Assembly (NCBI GenBank): GCA_031272365.1
Contig: JAISTX010000059.1
Location: 1-64,000 of the forward strand
Direction of reading: 5' to 3'
Source: Eubacteriales Family XIII. Incertae Sedis bacterium
GTDB taxonomy: Bacteria > Bacillota > Clostridia > Peptostreptococcales > Anaerovoracaceae
DNA: 64,000 bases
The first letter of the stretch is position 1. Each line of letters starts with the position of its first letter. Positions 24,412-34,244 of the stretch are shown here, one piece after another. Below the pieces are notes generated by a model. The model worked only from the letters and a program-made list of their open reading frames with translations, had not been told where the DNA came from and searched no databases. Position numbers and translations under genes: made by a program.

Positions 24412-27400
24412 ATGAAACTGTCGTTACGGATACTATTGCCGGTGCTCGCGGTGGCGATGCTGGCTTCGCTCTGCACCATGCAGGCGCAGCCGCGCGCATA
24501 CGCGCAGGACACCGGCGCGGGCGCGCAGCAGATACACAGCTTCCGGGATATCCCGGGCATCACGGAGGAGCAGGTCGCGGCCGTGGAGGCGGCGCTCGAA
24601 GGGCGCGCGTCGTTTTCGTACGGCATGCGCGACAGCTCGGAGTGCTTCGTCCGGGAGGACGGCAGCCTCGGCGGCTTCGCCGTGCTGCTCACGGACCGTC
24701 TGAGCGGGCTCTTCGGCGTGCCGTTTGAGCTGGAGCTCTGCGGCTGGCCGGAGCTCAGCGACCTCGTCCGGGAAGGGGCGGTCGATTTCTCGGGGGACTA
24801 CCGGCCGTCCGGCGACGCCGAAAAGAGCATGTTCATGACGGACACGATCGTGGAGCGCGCGGTGAAGATGGCGCGGCTCGAGGACGCGGCGCCGATCGAG
24901 AACATCGTGCAGGAGCGCCCCGCCCGCTTCGGCTTCCTGAAGGGCGCGGTCTCCCGGACGCTGATCGAGGGCAACCTGGAGGAGGGCTCGTACGAGATCC
25001 TGGAAGTGGAGGGCGCGCGCGACGCGCTCGCGAAGCTGCGCGCGGGCGAGATCGACCTCTTCGTGGCGGACAGCACGATCATCTCGACGCTGCTCACGGA
25101 GGAGGACGTCGAAGTCTCCAACTACACGCCGCTCACCTACAAGCGCGTCTCGATCACGACGGCGGACGAGAGCCTCGCGCCGGTCCTCGAGGCCATCGAC
25201 CTCTACCTGCAAAACGGCGGATTCGCGGAGCTCAGCGAATATTATTCGAAGGGCTACGAGGACTTTTCCCGCATGGCCTTCCTGAAAAGCCTGACCGCAG
25301 AAGAGCGCGCCTGGCTCGACGCGCATACGGGAGCCGGCGGCGCGCCCGTGCCGCTTGCCGTCAGCCCCGCCAACTACCCCGTCAATTTCTACAACGAGAA
25401 CGACGGCACGTGGAGTGGCATCGCGCTGGATGTGCTTGCGGAGATCGAGAAGATCACGGATATCCGGTTTGACATCGTGAACACGCCGGAGGAGGGCTGG
25501 CCCGTCGTCTTCAAGATGCTCGAGGACGGCGACGCCGCGATGGTCGCGGAGCTGATCCGCACGGACGAGCGCGAGGGGCGGTTCCTCTTCGGCCAGCCGT
25601 ACGCCAACGACCGGTACGTGCTGCTCTCGCGGACGGACTTCCCCGCCATCTCCATCAACCAGGTGCTCTACGCAAACGTGGGGCTGATCGCGGACACGGG
25701 CTTCATGGAGATGTTCCAGCAGTGGTTCCCCGACAACCACAACACGCCGGTGTACCCCAACATCTACGAGGCGTACGACGCGCTCGAGGCCGGCGAGATC
25801 GACTACGTCATGGCGACGGAAAACCGCCTGCTCGCCGTCACGAACTACATGGAGCGCTCCGGCTTCAAGATCAACCTCGTCTTCGACCACTCGTCGGACT
25901 CGCAGTACGGCTTCAACCTGAACGAGGGGACGCTGGCCTCCGTCATCGGCAAGGCGCAGCGGCTCGTGGACACGGAGGGGATCGCGAGCCTCTGGATGCA
26001 CATGACGTACGACTACGAGAAGTCGATCGCGCAGACGCGGACGCTGTACATGGTGCTCGTCGCCGCGCTGCTCGTCGCCGTCGTCCTCCTGCTCGTGCGG
26101 CGGCTCATGCTGAAACGCACGAGCGAGGCCGAGCTGCAGGCGCTCGTGAAGGAGCGCACGGTCGAGCTGGAAGCGGCGTCGAACGCCAAGAGCGATTTCC
26201 TCGCGAACATGAGCCACGAGATGCGCACGCCGCTGAACGCGGTCATCGGGCTCGCCGAGCTCTCCCTGTCGGAGGACGACGAGAAGGGCGGGCTCGCGGA
26301 GGACACGCGCGAAAGCCTGCAGAAGATCTACGGCTCCGGCGTGACGCTGCTCGGGCTCGTCAACGATTTGCTGGACCTGTCCAAGATCGAGTCCGGGAAG
26401 TTCGAGCTCGTGCCGATCGAATACGACGTGCCGAGCATGATCAACGACACGGTCACGCTGAACATCATCCGCATCGGCAGCAAGCCGATCGAATTCCGCG
26501 TGGACGCCGACCCAGGCCTGCCCGTGCGGATGTACGGCGACGAGCTGCGCATCAAGCAGATTTTCAATAATTTGCTTTCGAACGCCTTCAAATACACGAA
26601 GGAAGGGGAGGTGACGTGGAGCTTGCGCCAGGAAGAAGGCGGCGCGGAGGGCGAATGCGTCCTCGTCTCGGAGGTGCGCGACACGGGCATCGGCATCCGC
26701 CCCGAGGATCTCGCGAAGATCTTCGAGGAGTACAACCAGGTGGACACGAAGGCGAACCGCAAGATCGAGGGGACGGGGCTCGGCCTCGCGATCACGCGGC
26801 GCATGGCGGAGATGATGGGCGGCACGCTCGAGGCGGAGAGCGTCTACGGCGAAGGCAGCGTGTTCCGCCTACGGCTGCCGCAGAAGGTCATCAGCAGCAA
26901 GGGGATCGGCGAGCGGACGGCGAACAACCTCGCCTCCTTCCGCTACGGCGAGCGCAAGCTCGACCGCGGCCGGAAGATGACGCGCGTGCGCATCCCCTAC
27001 GCGAGGGTGCTCGTCGTCGACGACGTCGTGACGAACCTCGACGTCGCGAAGGGCCTCATGAAGCCGTACGGGATGCAGGTGGACACGGCGGAGAACGGGC
27101 GCGAGGCCGTCGAGCTCATCCGCCGCGGGGAGCCGCGCTACAACGCGGTGTTCATGGACCACATGATGCCGGAGATGGACGGCATGGAGGCGGTGCGCAT
27201 CATCCGCAGCGAGATCGGCACCCCCTACGCGGAGGAAGTGCCGATCATCGCGCTGACGGCAAACGCCCTCGTGGGCAACGACGAGCTTTTCCGGCAGAAC
27301 GGGTTCGACGATTTCCTGTCGAAGCCGATCGACATCATCGCGCTCGACGGCGCCATCCAGCGGTGGGTGCGCGACCGGGCGGAAGAGGAGCGCCTGGCGG

Positions 27401-28086
27401 CGGCGGGCGCGCTGCCGGGGGCGCCCGGCCCCGTGGCCGAGCATGGCGGCGGCGGCGGCGCGGGCGCGGACGCGGGCGCTGGCGAAGGCGAAGGCGCAGA
27501 CGGCCTCTTCGCCGGCCGCTGCGTGGAGGGCGTGGACCTGGAGGAGGGCCTGGCGCGCTTCGGCGGCGACGCTGAAGCCTACCTGGACGTGCTCGTGTCG
27601 TACGTGAAGAACACGGGGGCGATCCTGGACCGGCTCGAAGACCCCACGGGGGACACGCTCCCGGCCTACGGCATCGACGTGCACGGCGTCAAGGGCGCGA
27701 GCCGCAGCATCGGCGCGGACGGGATCGGCGCCCGCGCGGAGGCGCTCGAGCACGCGGCGAAAGCGGGCGACCTTGCGGCCGTGGAAAGGGACGGCCCCGC
27801 CTTCCTCGCGGACGCGCGCGCGCTCCTGGGCGCGCTCGGCGTCCTGACAGGGGAGCTGGCCGGGGCGGCGCAGGGCGGGAAGGAAATGCGCCCGGAGCCC
27901 TCCAAGGAAACCCTGGAGCAACTCCGCTGCGCGTGCGCGCAATTCGACGTCGACGCGGCGGAGGAGGCGATCGAGGCGCTGTCCTGTTATTCCTATGAAA
28001 GCGGGGGCGATCTTGTGCCCTGGCTGAAGGAAAGGGTCGCGATTTCCGATTTCAAATCTGTTGTACAAAAATTGGGCGGAGTGTGA
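24412..28086 (+). CDS. Hybrid sensor histidine kinase with two periplasmic-binding sensor domains, receiver and HPt
   Basis: 1224 residues. Signal peptide, two SBP_bac_3-type sensor domains (about 45-285 and 300-535), one transmembrane helix near 545-563 (LYMVLVAALLVAVVLLLVRR), HisKA with phospho-acceptor His in ANMSHEMRTPLN near 601, HATPase with NLLSNAFKYT and GTGLGL, receiver with FMDHMMPEMDG (Asp near 914), and a C-terminal HPt domain with DVHGVKGASRS (His near 1090). This is a self-contained four-step phosphorelay, but no output domain or response-regulator gene is adjacent. The sensor domains probably bind amino acids or similar small solutes. Confidence 0.93.
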   Translation: MKLSLRILLPVLAVAMLASLCTMQAQPRAYAQDTGAGAQQIHSFRDIPGITEEQVAAVEAALEGRASFSYGMRDSSECFVREDGSLGGFAVLLTDRLSGLFGVPFELELCGWPELSDLVREGAVDFSGDYRPSGDAEKSMFMTDTIVERAVKMARLEDAAPIENIVQERPARFGFLKGAVSRTLIEGNLEEGSYEILEVEGARDALAKLRAGEIDLFVADSTIISTLLTEEDVEVSNYTPLTYKRVSITTADESLAPVLEAIDLYLQNGGFAELSEYYSKGYEDFSRMAFLKSLTAEERAWLDAHTGAGGAPVPLAVSPANYPVNFYNENDGTWSGIALDVLAEIEKITDIRFDIVNTPEEGWPVVFKMLEDGDAAMVAELIRTDEREGRFLFGQPYANDRYVLLSRTDFPAISINQVLYANVGLIADTGFMEMFQQWFPDNHNTPVYPNIYEAYDALEAGEIDYVMATENRLLAVTNYMERSGFKINLVFDHSSDSQYGFNLNEGTLASVIGKAQRLVDTEGIASLWMHMTYDYEKSIAQTRTLYMVLVAALLVAVVLLLVRRLMLKRTSEAELQALVKERTVELEAASNAKSDFLANMSHEMRTPLNAVIGLAELSLSEDDEKGGLAEDTRESLQKIYGSGVTLLGLVNDLLDLSKIESGKFELVPIEYDVPSMINDTVTLNIIRIGSKPIEFRVDADPGLPVRMYGDELRIKQIFNNLLSNAFKYTKEGEVTWSLRQEEGGAEGECVLVSEVRDTGIGIRPEDLAKIFEEYNQVDTKANRKIEGTGLGLAITRRMAEMMGGTLEAESVYGEGSVFRLRLPQKVISSKGIGERTANNLASFRYGERKLDRGRKMTRVRIPYARVLVVDDVVTNLDVAKGLMKPYGMQVDTAENGREAVELIRRGEPRYNAVFMDHMMPEMDGMEAVRIIRSEIGTPYAEEVPIIALTANALVGNDELFRQNGFDDFLSKPIDIIALDGAIQRWVRDRAEEERLAAAGALPGAPGPVAEHGGGGGAGADAGAGEGEGADGLFAGRCVEGVDLEEGLARFGGDAEAYLDVLVSYVKNTGAILDRLEDPTGDTLPAYGIDVHGVKGASRSIGADGIGARAEALEHAAKAGDLAAVERDGPAFLADARALLGALGVLTGELAGAAQGGKEMRPEPSKETLEQLRCACAQFDVDAAEEAIEALSCYSYESGGDLVPWLKERVAISDFKSVVQKLGGV

Positions 28087-28092
28087 TATATT
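28087..28092 (+). promoter_or_regulatory. -10 box of HIT gene, leaderless-type spacing
   Basis: TATATT starting right after the hybrid-kinase stop, then atcccgt, then ATG at 28100. The seven-base gap carries no Shine-Dalgarno. Confidence 0.6.
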
Positions 28093-28099
28093 ATCCCGT

Positions 28100-28444
28100 A
28101 TGGAATGCATTTTTTGCAAAATCATAGACGGGGAAATTCCATCCAATAGGGTATACGAGGATGAAGAGGTCCTTGCGTTTCGCGATGCGCAGCCGCAAGC
28201 GCCGGAGCACGTGCTCATTGTGCCGAAGCGGCACATCGCATCCTTGGATGAAGTTGGGGAGACGGATGCAGACAAGCAATTGTTGGGGCACCTTGTTGCA
28301 AAGGTGGGGCAGATTGCAAAAATGCTCGGGCTTGAGAACGGCTACCGACTCGTGTGCAATTGCGGCGAGGAAGGGCAGCAAACCGTGAGGCATCTACATT
28401 TTCATCTCCTCGGAGGGAGGCAGATGACGTGGCCACCGGGTTAG
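28100..28444 (+). CDS. HIT-family nucleotide-binding hydrolase (HinT-like)
   Basis: 114 residues, standard length. MECIFCKIIDGEIPSNRVYEDE at the start, then HVLIVPKRHIASLDEV, and the catalytic histidine triad HLHFHLLGGRQMTWPPG. HinT proteins hydrolyse adenosine phosphoramidates and aminoacyl-adenylates. The first Cys pair (CIFC) is half of a zinc site seen in some members. ATG 28100 is used instead of the longer ORF-track start. The gene overlaps the GGDEF gene by 16 nt. Confidence 0.93.
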   Translation: MECIFCKIIDGEIPSNRVYEDEEVLAFRDAQPQAPEHVLIVPKRHIASLDEVGETDADKQLLGHLVAKVGQIAKMLGLENGYRLVCNCGEEGQQTVRHLHFHLLGGRQMTWPPG

Positions 28445-30096
28445 AGAGCCAGGGCGCATCCTCAAACGACGTTCTGGACCAAGCGATGGGCGTGATCGAC
28501 GGCTACCTGACCGTCGACGCGACCATGTGGAAGATCCTATTCGCGGGCCTGTTCCTGCTGGCCCTGTATTTCTTCGTGCGGGGCATCTTCATCTTCCGGA
28601 AGCGCGCGGTGGAGAGCAAGCTCTTCGTCATCCTCACGGTCCCGACGTTCGTATGGACGGGCGTGCTGCTGCTCGGCGCCTGGCAGGGCGAGGACGTCTT
28701 CGTCATGTCCTGGATGAGCGTGGCGCTGTACGCCGCGCAGACGCTGATCCCGGGCTTCCTGATGCTGCACGTCTGGAGCCAGACGTCCTACAAGCCGATC
28801 ACGCTCAGCGCGTGGGTCGCGACGCTCATCGTGCCCGTGATCCTCATCATGATCGAGGTGCTCGACACCTTCGCGACCGTCATCGGGCTGTTCCTCTACT
28901 TGCAGCCGATCATCGCGCTCTTCTACTTCATCGTCGTGATGGTGCGGGCCTACCTGCTCTGCTTCAACGTGTTCTACCAGATGCCGCGGCATATGCGCCG
29001 CTCGACGACGCGCATGCTGCTCGCCATCTCCTCGGTCGTGGCGGCGGCGGCGATCTCGCAGTTCTTCGACATGCAGGACTACGCCGGGGGCTTCCTCTAC
29101 TCGATCGCCTACACGATCATGCTGATCGCGCTAGACTCGGCCTTCTTCATCACCAACTCGTCGAACGTGATCGTCACGTCGCGGGATTTCGTCTTCGCGA
29201 GCCTCTCGACGATCGTCATCACGGTCAGCCTCAAAGGGGCGATCCTCGACTGGAACCGCAAGACGAAGAACGGCTGCTACCCGTTGCCGAGCCCGCACTA
29301 CATGGAATCCTATCAGCAGTACCGCGCCCGGATCCTCGACAGCTGCAACGGCACGGTCTCGCCGCACGACAACAACATCCTGACGACGAACGTCGGCGGC
29401 AAGGAGGCGCATTTCCTCTTCACCTGGCACGAGATCGGCTTCCGCGGCCGCAAATTCGGGTACCTCGTCGAAATCTCGGAGGTGACGCGGAGCTACTCGA
29501 TCCTGCGCTACCTGGAAGACATCGCCCTCTTCGATACGCTCACGGGCCTGCATAACAGGAACGCCTACCTTGACACGGTGAAACGCATCGGCCCGGAGAA
29601 CATGCCGCTGCTCATCATCATCGGCGACGTGAACAACCTGAAATACACGAATGACACGCTCGGGCACCTGGTCGGCGACCGGCTGCTCATCACGGTCACG
29701 CAGTCCATCTCGGAGAACGCGCCGGAGGGCTCGACCGCATACCGCATCGGCGGCGACGAGATCGTGCTGCTCATGCCGGGCGGCACCGTGCGGGACGCGG
29801 AGTCCTTCATCGACCGCGTGACGTCCGTGCTCGACAGCGTGGACGACCCCGGCTTCGGGAAGCCGGGCATCTCCTGGGGCTATTCCGTGATGACGAGCGC
29901 GAGCGAAAACTACAACGACGTCTTCAAGATGGCCGACGCGATCATGTACGAAGCGAAGAAGAAGTACAAGTCCGTCAGCCTCTCCGGTATGGTGCCCGAC
30001 GACCGCCTCCAGCAGCAGCTGCAGCAGCTCCCGCCGGACCTGCCAGAAGGCTTCCTGCCGGAATTCAAGTTCGAGGACAAGCGCGAGAAGTCATAG
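28429..30096 (+). CDS. Membrane-bound diguanylate cyclase (7TM-like sensor + GGDEF)
   Basis: 555 residues from GTG 28429, which follows GGAGGGAGG; the ORF-track start lies inside the HIT gene. About seven transmembrane helices (residues 25-245) resemble the HisKA_7TM-type sensor; a short PAS-like segment (LTTNVGGKEAHFLFTWHEIGFRGRKFG) links to the GGDEF domain (LFDTLTGLHNRNAYLD onward). The active-site motif is IGGDEI, still a functional GGDE(F/I)-type, so c-di-GMP synthesis from two GTP is expected. No EAL or PilZ gene is in the window. It is translationally coupled to the HIT gene. Confidence 0.88.
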   Translation: MATGLESQGASSNDVLDQAMGVIDGYLTVDATMWKILFAGLFLLALYFFVRGIFIFRKRAVESKLFVILTVPTFVWTGVLLLGAWQGEDVFVMSWMSVALYAAQTLIPGFLMLHVWSQTSYKPITLSAWVATLIVPVILIMIEVLDTFATVIGLFLYLQPIIALFYFIVVMVRAYLLCFNVFYQMPRHMRRSTTRMLLAISSVVAAAAISQFFDMQDYAGGFLYSIAYTIMLIALDSAFFITNSSNVIVTSRDFVFASLSTIVITVSLKGAILDWNRKTKNGCYPLPSPHYMESYQQYRARILDSCNGTVSPHDNNILTTNVGGKEAHFLFTWHEIGFRGRKFGYLVEISEVTRSYSILRYLEDIALFDTLTGLHNRNAYLDTVKRIGPENMPLLIIIGDVNNLKYTNDTLGHLVGDRLLITVTQSISENAPEGSTAYRIGGDEIVLLMPGGTVRDAESFIDRVTSVLDSVDDPGFGKPGISWGYSVMTSASENYNDVFKMADAIMYEAKKKYKSVSLSGMVPDDRLQQQLQQLPPDLPEGFLPEFKFEDKREKS

Positions 30097-30127
30097 CTTC
30101 CGTTCGCACGATCGTCGCGGCTGCACG

Positions 30128-30269
30128 ACCGATTTGCAATCGAGTACGCGAGTTGGCTTGCAATCCGCGAACTCGATGCGATATTGGAAGGAAAACCGGC
30201 TCTGGAACGACCGATTTGCAATCGAGTACGCGGATTGCGATTCAATCCGCGAACTCGATGCGAAATTGG
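30128..30269. repeat. Two tandem hairpin elements (family A, locus 2)
   Basis: Copies at 30128-30187 and 30210-30269, with arms accgatttgcaatcgagta and its complement-like atcgcgaactcg partner, the same layout and spacer (aggaaaaccggctctgg) as the pair at 7231-7374. They lie between the diguanylate cyclase stop and the rpsU promoter. Confidence 0.9.
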
Positions 30270-30309
30270 CCCGCGGGCGGCAATCTTAGAGGAAAAAGCA
30301 AGAATTTGC

Positions 30310-30338
30310 TTGCATGTGCGCCGGTTTTGCAGTATGAT
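30310..30338 (+). promoter_or_regulatory. Promoter of rpsU
   Basis: TTGCAT (30310-30315), 17-bp spacer, TATGAT (30333-30338), 50 nt before the start. Confidence 0.75.
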
Positions 30339-30388
30339 AGCAAGGCACGTTGGAGCTTCGTCGTTTTGAGCAAGGAGGTGAGCAGGAA

Positions 30389-30568
30389 ATGGCACAGGTG
30401 ATCGTGCGTGAGAACGAGACCCTCGAGAGTGCGCTGAAGCGGTTCAAGCGCTCTTGCGCCAGGGACGGCGTGATGTCCGAATTGCGCAAGCGGGAGCACT
30501 ACGAGAAGCCGAGCGTACGCCGGAAGAAAAAGTCCGAGGCGGCGCGCAAAAAGGCTCGCAAGTATTGA
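30389..30568 (+). CDS. rpsU: 30S ribosomal protein S21
   Basis: 59 residues, normal. [23 protein letters not shown] and the basic tail [20 protein letters not shown] are typical. AAGGAGGTGA seven bases before ATG 30389 is a perfect Shine-Dalgarno, unlike several neighbours. It has its own promoter and a strong terminator, so it is transcribed alone; rpsU next to phoH-ybeY-era is common in Clostridia. Confidence 0.96.
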   Translation: MAQVIVRENETLESALKRFKRSCARDGVMSELRKREHYEKPSVRRKKKSEAARKKARKY

Positions 30569-30572
30569 ACAA

Positions 30573-30598
30573 AAAATCCCCGGTGCGCCGGGGATTTT
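30573..30598 (+). terminator. Terminator of rpsU
   Basis: aaaatccccgg-tgcg-ccggggatttt: an 11-bp perfect stem with A-tract and T-tract. The next -10 (30601) starts three bases later. Confidence 0.85.
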
Positions 30599-30600
30599 GT

Positions 30601-30606
30601 TATACT
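30601..30606 (+). promoter_or_regulatory. -10 box of phoH, leaderless-type spacing
   Basis: TATACT, then atcccta, then ATG at 30614. The -35 position falls inside the rpsU terminator hairpin and has no recognisable hexamer; there is no Shine-Dalgarno. Confidence 0.65.
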
Positions 30607-30613
30607 ATCCCTA

Positions 30614-31578
<965 letters not shown>

Positions 31579-31582
<4 letters not shown>

Positions 31583-32004
31583 TCGAGCTGTCCTACGACC
31601 CCGAATCCGGGTACCTGCCGGGCGCGCGCATCCTCGAACGCATGGAGAAAGCGGCGGAGGCGCTCTGCCGGGACCACAGGGTCGAGGACGCGGAGATCAG
31701 CCTGTCCTTCGTGTCCCCGGAGGCGATGAAGAGCCTGAACAACCGCTACCGCGCGGTCGACGCCGTCACGGACGTCCTGTCCTTCCCGCAGGAGGACATG
31801 GCCTTCCTCGGGGACGTCGTCATCTGCACGGAGCGCGCGAAGGAGCAGGCGGCGGCGTACGGGCACGGCGAGGAACGGGAGCTGGTCTACCTGTTCGTGC
31901 ACGGGCTGCTGCACCTCCTGGGCTACGACCACGAGGAGGAGGGGGAGCGCGCCCTGATGCGCGCGAAGGAGGAATGGGCCATGGCGGAGGTGCCTTTGGG
32001 ATGA
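31579..32004 (+). CDS. ybeY: Endoribonuclease YbeY (16S rRNA maturation)
   Basis: 141 residues. ATG 31579 overlaps the phoH stop (ATGA). The metal-binding signature HGLLHLLGYDH is intact, with DVLSFPQED and LGDVVICTERAKEQA. YbeY is a zinc-dependent RNase needed for 16S rRNA 3'-end processing and 70S quality control. The stop overlaps era by 4 nt. In Bacillus dgkA and cdd separate ybeY from era; they are missing here. Confidence 0.96.
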
Positions 32005-32879
32005 AATCGGGTTTCGTGAGCATCATCGGGCGGCCGAACGTCGGGAAGTCGACGCTCCTCAACGCCATCATCGGGGAGAAGGTCGCCATCACGGCGGACA
32101 AGCCGCAGACGACCAGGAACCGGATCCGCGGCATCTACAACGAGAAGGGCATCCAGATCGTCTTCATCGACACGCCGGGCATCGCCCGCCCCCGCAACAA
32201 GCTCGGGGCGTATATGACGGACCAGGCGCTCACGACGTTCGAGGAGGTGGACGTCATCCTCTTCGTCGTGGACGAGATGCTCGGCAGCCGCGGCGGGGAC
32301 CAGTTCATCCTCGAGCGCCTGCGCGAGTCGAAGACGCCGAAGCTGCTGGCGATCAACAAGATGGACAGGATGGGGCCGGAAGAATACAAGAAGATCTACG
32401 ACGAATACGAGAGGACGGGCGTCTTTTCCGAGATCTTCGGCGTCTCGGCGCTGAAGGGCGACAACGTAGCCATATTGTTGGACGCGCTGAAGGGGCTCGT
32501 GCCCGAGGGGCCGGCCTACTTCCCCGAGGGCGTGTTCACGGACCTGCCCGAGCGCTTCCTCGCGGGCGAGATCATTCGCGAGAAGATGCTGCACTATCTG
32601 CGCGACGAGGTGCCGCACGGCGTCGCGATCGAGATCGAGGCCTTCGCGGAGAAGCCGAACATGACGGAGATCTCGGCCGTGATCTACACGGAGAAGAAGA
32701 CGCACAAAGGCATCATCATCGGCAAGGACGGCCATACGCTGAAGGGCATCGGCAAGAGCGCCCGGCTGGAGCTGGAGGCCCTGCTCGGGGCGAGGGTCCA
32801 CCTCGGCCTCTGGGTGAAGGTGAAGGAGAACTGGCGCGACAACGGGCGCATCCTCGGCGCCCTGGGCTACCGGGAATAG
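32001..32879 (+). CDS. era: GTPase Era
   Basis: 292 residues. ATG 32001 overlaps the ybeY stop; GGCGGAGGT lies upstream. G1 GRPNVGKS, G3 DTPG, G4 NKMD, and the C-terminal KH domain ending KGIIIGKDGHTLKGIGKSAR. Era binds the 3' end of 16S rRNA and assists 30S assembly, in the same pathway as YbeY. A 1-nt overlap leads into recO. Confidence 0.97.
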   Translation: MKSGFVSIIGRPNVGKSTLLNAIIGEKVAITADKPQTTRNRIRGIYNEKGIQIVFIDTPGIARPRNKLGAYMTDQALTTFEEVDVILFVVDEMLGSRGGDQFILERLRESKTPKLLAINKMDRMGPEEYKKIYDEYERTGVFSEIFGVSALKGDNVAILLDALKGLVPEGPAYFPEGVFTDLPERFLAGEIIREKMLHYLRDEVPHGVAIEIEAFAEKPNMTEISAVIYTEKKTHKGIIIGKDGHTLKGIGKSARLELEALLGARVHLGLWVKVKENWRDNGRILGALGYRE

Positions 32880-33541
32880 TGGAATACGAGGGGATCGTGA
32901 TCCGGCAGGTGCGGACGACCGGCAGCCGCCGGATGGTCACGGTCTTCACGCGCGAGGGCGGCAAGCTCGGGGCCGGCACCTTCCTCTCGGAGTCGGGCAA
33001 GTCGAAGGCGGCGCTGGCGCTGCGGCCGTTCGTGCACGGGCGCTACGAGATCGCCGAGAAGGCGGGGGGGCTGCTCTCGATCACGCAGGCGGAGGTGGTG
33101 GACGCGCATTTCGGCATCGGGCAGGACGCGGACCGGTTCGCGGAGGCGAGCTTCGCGCTCGAGTTTACGGACAAGCTCCTGCCGGAGCGGTTCCGGGCCG
33201 GGGGGGTGTTCGCGCTGCTCGCGCGCTACCTCGCCATCATCGAGAAGCGGGAGCGGGACTTCCGGCTGCCGACGCTGTCCTTCATGGTCAAGGTGATGCA
33301 GGGGCTCGGGGTCTTCCCGGACGCGGGCGGGCTCGCGGCGGAGTTGCGGGCGGGCGGGAATGATGATATATTGAAACATACGGCATTTCTCATGGAAAAC
33401 CCGCTCGAGCGGGTGGAGGGGCTGACGCTCGCGGGGGATGCCGAAGCTTTGGTGTTTGCGGCGCTCCGGCGGTTTGCGCGGGAGCATTTGGACGTAGGTG
33501 ATCTGAAAAGCGAGGGATTGCTTGGTGGAAGGAGGGAATGA
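32879..33541 (+). CDS. recO: DNA repair protein RecO, zinc-less short form
   Basis: 220 residues from GTG 32879. N-terminal OB fold YEGIVIRQVRTTGSRRMVTVFTREGGKLG and helical C-terminal half are typical of RecO, which loads RecA with RecR. The protein is shorter than usual (about 240-260), and the four-cysteine zinc finger after the LGVFPD segment is absent: there is no Cys in the whole protein. Zn-less RecO forms exist. Position between era and glyS is the Firmicutes norm. Confidence 0.9.
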   Translation: MEYEGIVIRQVRTTGSRRMVTVFTREGGKLGAGTFLSESGKSKAALALRPFVHGRYEIAEKAGGLLSITQAEVVDAHFGIGQDADRFAEASFALEFTDKLLPERFRAGGVFALLARYLAIIEKRERDFRLPTLSFMVKVMQGLGVFPDAGGLAAELRAGGNDDILKHTAFLMENPLERVEGLTLAGDAEALVFAALRRFAREHLDVGDLKSEGLLGGRRE

Positions 33542-33542
33542 A

Positions 33543-34244
33543 ATGGAAATAACGCTTGAAAAGATCGAGCTTGTGAAGGACAGGACCGGCGTGAGCTACA
33601 AGGAGGCGAAGGAAGCGCTCGAGGCGGCGGACGGCAACGTTGTCGACGCGATCATCGCGATCGAGGAGGTCGTCAACCAGCGCGCGTACACGAAGATTTC
33701 GGACAACAGCGCGAAGGTCGTCGAGAAGATCCGGGAGTACATCGCGAAGGGCAACGTCTCGCGCATCATCGTCCGCAAGGACGGCGACGTGATGCTGAAC
33801 GTGCCCGTCAACGCGGTCATCGTCGGCACGATCCTCGCGTGGTGGCTCGTGACGATCGCGACGGTCATCTCGGTCGGGACGAAATGCGACATCGAGCTCG
33901 TGAAGACGGACGGCACGGTCGTCGACATCACGGGCAAGCTCGTGGAGGCGGCCGGCACGGTGAAGGACAAGAGCGGCGAGGCATTCGAAGCGGTGCGCAC
34001 GAAGGCGCAGGGCACGGCGGACAAGGCGAAGAGCGTCCGCGACGACGTGGCCGGCACGGCGAGCGAGATCAAGGGCATCGTCAAGGAGGCCGCGCAGGAC
34101 ATCAAGGAGACGGTCAAGAAGGAAGGCGCTGCCCCGGAGGAACCGGCAGAGGAGGCGGCCGGCGAGGCGCCGAAGAAAAAGGCGCCGGCGAAGAAGACGG
34201 CCGGGGAAGAGGCAAAGGCAAAGAAAGGCAAAAAGGCGGAATGA
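33543..34244 (+). CDS. DUF4342 protein with UBA-like N-terminus and basic Lys/Ala tail
   Basis: 233 residues from ATG 33543 (GGAAGGAGGG upstream). N-terminal UBA-like helix bundle ([30 protein letters not shown]), then the DUF4342 segment with a hydrophobic stretch ([27 protein letters not shown]) that may cross or touch the membrane, then 11-mer-like repeats ([24 protein letters not shown]) and a histone-H1-like tail [19 protein letters not shown]. The tail could bind DNA, RNA or acidic partners. Function unknown. It overlaps glyS by 4 nt. Confidence 0.82.
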   Translation: MEITLEKIELVKDRTGVSYKEAKEALEAADGNVVDAIIAIEEVVNQRAYTKISDNSAKVVEKIREYIAKGNVSRIIVRKDGDVMLNVPVNAVIVGTILAWWLVTIATVISVGTKCDIELVKTDGTVVDITGKLVEAAGTVKDKSGEAFEAVRTKAQGTADKAKSVRDDVAGTASEIKGIVKEAAQDIKETVKKEGAAPEEPAEEAAGEAPKKKAPAKKTAGEEAKAKKGKKAE

